Program-made: the position numbers and the translations under genes
Notes under the pieces: generated by a model
What the model saw: the letters and a program-made list of their open reading frames with translations, nothing else
Told to the model about the DNA's origin: nothing
Database searches by the model: none
In this document: piece by piece, positions 63,001 to 64,000 of the stretch
Numbering within the stretch: position 1 is the stretch's first letter
Layout: each line of letters opens with the position of its first letter
DNA from: Paraburkholderia sp. CNPSo 3272
GTDB lineage: Bacteria; Pseudomonadota; Gammaproteobacteria; Burkholderiales; Burkholderiaceae
Direction of reading: 5' to 3'
Length of the DNA stretch: 64,000 nucleotides
NCBI RefSeq assembly: GCF_024206495.1
Contig: NZ_JAMBPQ010000006.1
Coordinates: forward strand, 277,663 to 341,662

Positions 63001-63673
63001 CGATCGACGCGGTCGACTCGATCACGTCGGTCACGCACTTCATGGCGACCCAAAGGCCCGAGTAACGGCTCATGGCCCAGCCGTGCAAACCGTAGTCGAG
63101 ATATTCCTGCACGTTCGCGGGATAGAGCACGGGAATGCCCGCCGCGATGAGCGCGTGCTCGGACTGGTGCGCGACCGACGACGACTTCGCCGCATGGTCG
63201 TCGCCCGCGAGCACGAGCACGCCGCCGCGCGCGTCGCTGCCCGCGGAGTTGGCGTGCTTGAACACGTCGCCGGTGCGGTCGACGCCGGGGCCCTTGCCGT
63301 ACCACATGCCGAACACGCCGTCGCGCTGCGCGCCGGGCCAGAGATTGATCTGCTGCGTGCCCCACACGGCGGTGGCGGCGAGGTCTTCGTTCACGCCGGG
63401 CTGGAACACGACGTCGTGGGCCTGGAGATGCTTTTTCGCCTTCCAGAGCGACTGGTCGAGCGCGCCGAGCGGCGAGCCGCGATAGCCGGAGACGAAGCCC
63501 GCGGTGTTCAGGCCGGCCTTGCGGTCGCGCGCCTTTTGCAGCATGGGCAGGCGCACCAGCGCCTGGGTGCCGCTGATGTATACGCGGCCCTTCTCCAGCG
63601 TGTATTTATCGTCGAGCGAAACGGATGCGGCTAGCGATGCAGCGTCTACGGCGGCACGGTCTGGGGCGTTCAT
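60092..63673 (-). CDS. Indolepyruvate ferredoxin oxidoreductase (fused alpha-beta-gamma)
   Basis: A 1193-residue cytoplasmic 2-oxoacid oxidoreductase that oxidatively decarboxylates arylpyruvates from aromatic amino acid transamination to acyl-CoA. The first ~650 residues hold the thiamin diphosphate and pyrimidine-binding parts (VSGYRGSPLGALD, FCSGCPHNTST, VNLGDGTYFHSG). CEGCGDCSVQSNC binds an Fe-S cluster, and ILVTGVGGTGVVTIGGLIG near residue 720 opens the gamma part. Single-chain forms of this size are typical of proteobacteria. I chose ATG 63673 (MNAPDR), with GGAG upstream; ATG 63703 adds ten residues. It converges on the glycosyltransferase with a 15-base gap. Confidence 0.88.
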   Translation of the reverse strand: MNAPDRAAVDAASLAASVSLDDKYTLEKGRVYISGTQALVRLPMLQKARDRKAGLNTAGFVSGYRGSPLGALDQSLWKAKKHLQAHDVVFQPGVNEDLAATAVWGTQQINLWPGAQRDGVFGMWYGKGPGVDRTGDVFKHANSAGSDARGGVLVLAGDDHAAKSSSVAHQSEHALIAAGIPVLYPANVQEYLDYGLHGWAMSRYSGLWVAMKCVTDVIESTASIDLDPDRVEIVTPADYTMPEGGLNIRWPDTPLAQEARLLDEKWYAALAYVRANRLNRVVIDSPRARFGIMTAGKAYLDVRQALTDLGLDDETCAQIGVRVLKVGCVWPLDAQDARGFATGLEEILVVEEKRQILEYALKEELYNWREDVRPKIYGKFDERDNEGGEWSVPRGNWLLPAHYELSPALIAKAIARRLARADVPEEVRARMLARVAIIEAKEREAAKPRVTVERKPWFCSGCPHNTSTNVPEGSRALAGIGCHYMSMWMDRKTETFSQMGGEGVAWLGQMHFSGDKHVFVNLGDGTYFHSGLLAIRAAIASNANITYKILYNDAVAMTGGQPVDGVLTVPQIAHQVHAEGAKRIVIVTDEPQKYGANIVLPTGVDVHHRDQLDSVQRTLREIAGTTVLIYDQTCATEKRRRRKRGAYPDPARRAFINDAVCEGCGDCSVQSNCLSVEPLDTPLGTKRKINQSSCNKDFSCVKGFCPSFVTAEGAQLRKPRAANVSSAASIDFDALPMPELPQLEKPYGILVTGVGGTGVVTIGGLIGMAAHLAGKGVTVLDMAGLAQKGGAVLSHVQVAATPAALHATRIATGEARLVIGCDAIVSASGDVLSRTQHGVTVAAINSGATPTAEFVKNPKWTFPGAQTEDELRASIGEGCAFVDANALALALLGDTIYSNPLLLGYAWQKGWLPLELAHLRRAIELNAVAVEKNQQAFNWGRYVAHHGEAVVRTLTKAPAQPQAVVLHMPESLEKVIAAREALLTAYQNSAYAEQYRRVVERIREKETALGGGDAKLPLTRAVAVNLARLMAYKDEYEVARLYADPAYLQKLREQFEGEPGRDYKLNFWLAPPLFAKRDEHGHLVKRRFGPWVLPVLRTLARMKGLRGTAFDVFGKTGERRDERRSIAQYVALVDEFCASLDAQRMPVALQLAALPDEIRGFGHVKARNLAAAGKKQERLLADYRTSATQRATA

Positions 63674-63891
63674 GGCGGGGCTGTCTCCGGAATCGGACTT
63701 CATCGGTACGTTTTCCGGCCGAGTATAGGAAGCCGATATGCCATCGTAAAATCACAAATTGAAAACGCTGGTATGCGAAAAACGGATGGCTACGCGCAGA
63801 GAAAACCGTGCATCGAGCGGCGCTTGCTCAAGCCCCTCGGGCATTTGCCGTTAACACACGGGACCAGCAACCACTCATTCCGGAGTCCCGC

Positions 63892-64000
63892 TTGCACGCG
63901 AAACCACGCGCCCTGCCATCTGCATCTGTCTTGTTCGGAACCCTGGCCGCAACCCTGCTGATCAGCGGCTGCGTCTCGAGCCCCCGAGTCGCCACCGCCC
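63892..64000 (+). CDS. Lipoprotein gene, 5' part (runs off the window)
   Basis: A frame starting at TTG 63892, with GGAG (63882-63885) six bases upstream, encodes a typical lipoprotein signal: HAKPRALPSASV, the hydrophobic FGTLAATLLISG, then the lipobox cysteine in LLISGCVSSP. It continues past the window end with only about 36 residues visible. The protein should be exported by Sec and lipid-anchored; its mature function cannot be told from this fragment. Confidence 0.6.
   Translation, partial: MHAKPRALPSASVLFGTLAATLLISGCVSSPRVATA

Overview
The window is high-GC DNA with dense, often overlapping operons. Gene content points to a beta-proteobacterium of the Burkholderia/Paraburkholderia group: several sugar ABC importers, non-phosphorylative pentose oxidation, PhaB, LigD/Ku repair and a fused indolepyruvate oxidoreductase. 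The organism is inferred from gene content only. I saw no rRNA, tRNA, CRISPR array, transposase or integrase.

Layout. 1-4762: end of a YtfT/YjfF-type sugar permease pair, then a complete sugar ABC importer (Tat-type binding protein, permease, half-size ATPase) and a GntR/FCD regulator (4817-5542). 5606-14511 (minus): an apparent L-arabinose operon with AraFGH-type importer, L-arabinose 1-dehydrogenase, L-KDA dehydratase, MFS carrier and L-arabonate dehydratase, facing a divergent LysR regulator. 15696-17357: a methyltransferase and a CBS-domain protein. 17428-21783 (minus): ligD, ku and an HTH-TPR gene whose start overlaps the ku stop. 21962-26560 (minus): phaB, a small conserved-looking gene, an AI-2E-family permease with a long extra C-terminal domain, a lone MlaC-like protein and a doubtful small gene.

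26933-35259 (plus): a stressosome-type module, RsbR, RsbS, RsbT, an RsbT-like/PP2C fusion, an RsbT-like/histidine kinase fusion and a REC-HK-REC hybrid. It is followed by a small membrane protein and a LytS/LytTR two-component pair. No sigma factor lies beside it, so output probably goes through phosphorelay. 35286-36015: an AraC-family regulator broken by a frameshift, with a strong Fur-like operator upstream. 36254-40951 (minus): a Liv importer with fused LivM-LivG, divergent from an FAD amino-acid oxidoreductase and an Asp/Glu-racemase-superfamily enzyme. The two units share an intergenic region with paired GTATAC operators. 43315-46752 (minus): CheV and a GAF-PAS-GGDEF-EAL protein.

47365-60076: a biosynthetic locus resembling aryl-polyene or other type II fatty-acid-synthase-like lipid clusters. 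The minus arm encodes a membrane protein, acyl-activating enzyme/hotdog fusion, acyltransferase, LolA-like carrier, MMPL exporter, NodB-type deacetylase, ketosynthase, chain-length-factor-like protein and dehydratase, mostly joined by ATGA overlaps. The plus arm encodes an acyl carrier protein, a ketoreductase and a GT2 glycosyltransferase. 60092-63673 is a giant indolepyruvate ferredoxin oxidoreductase, and a lipoprotein gene begins at the right edge.
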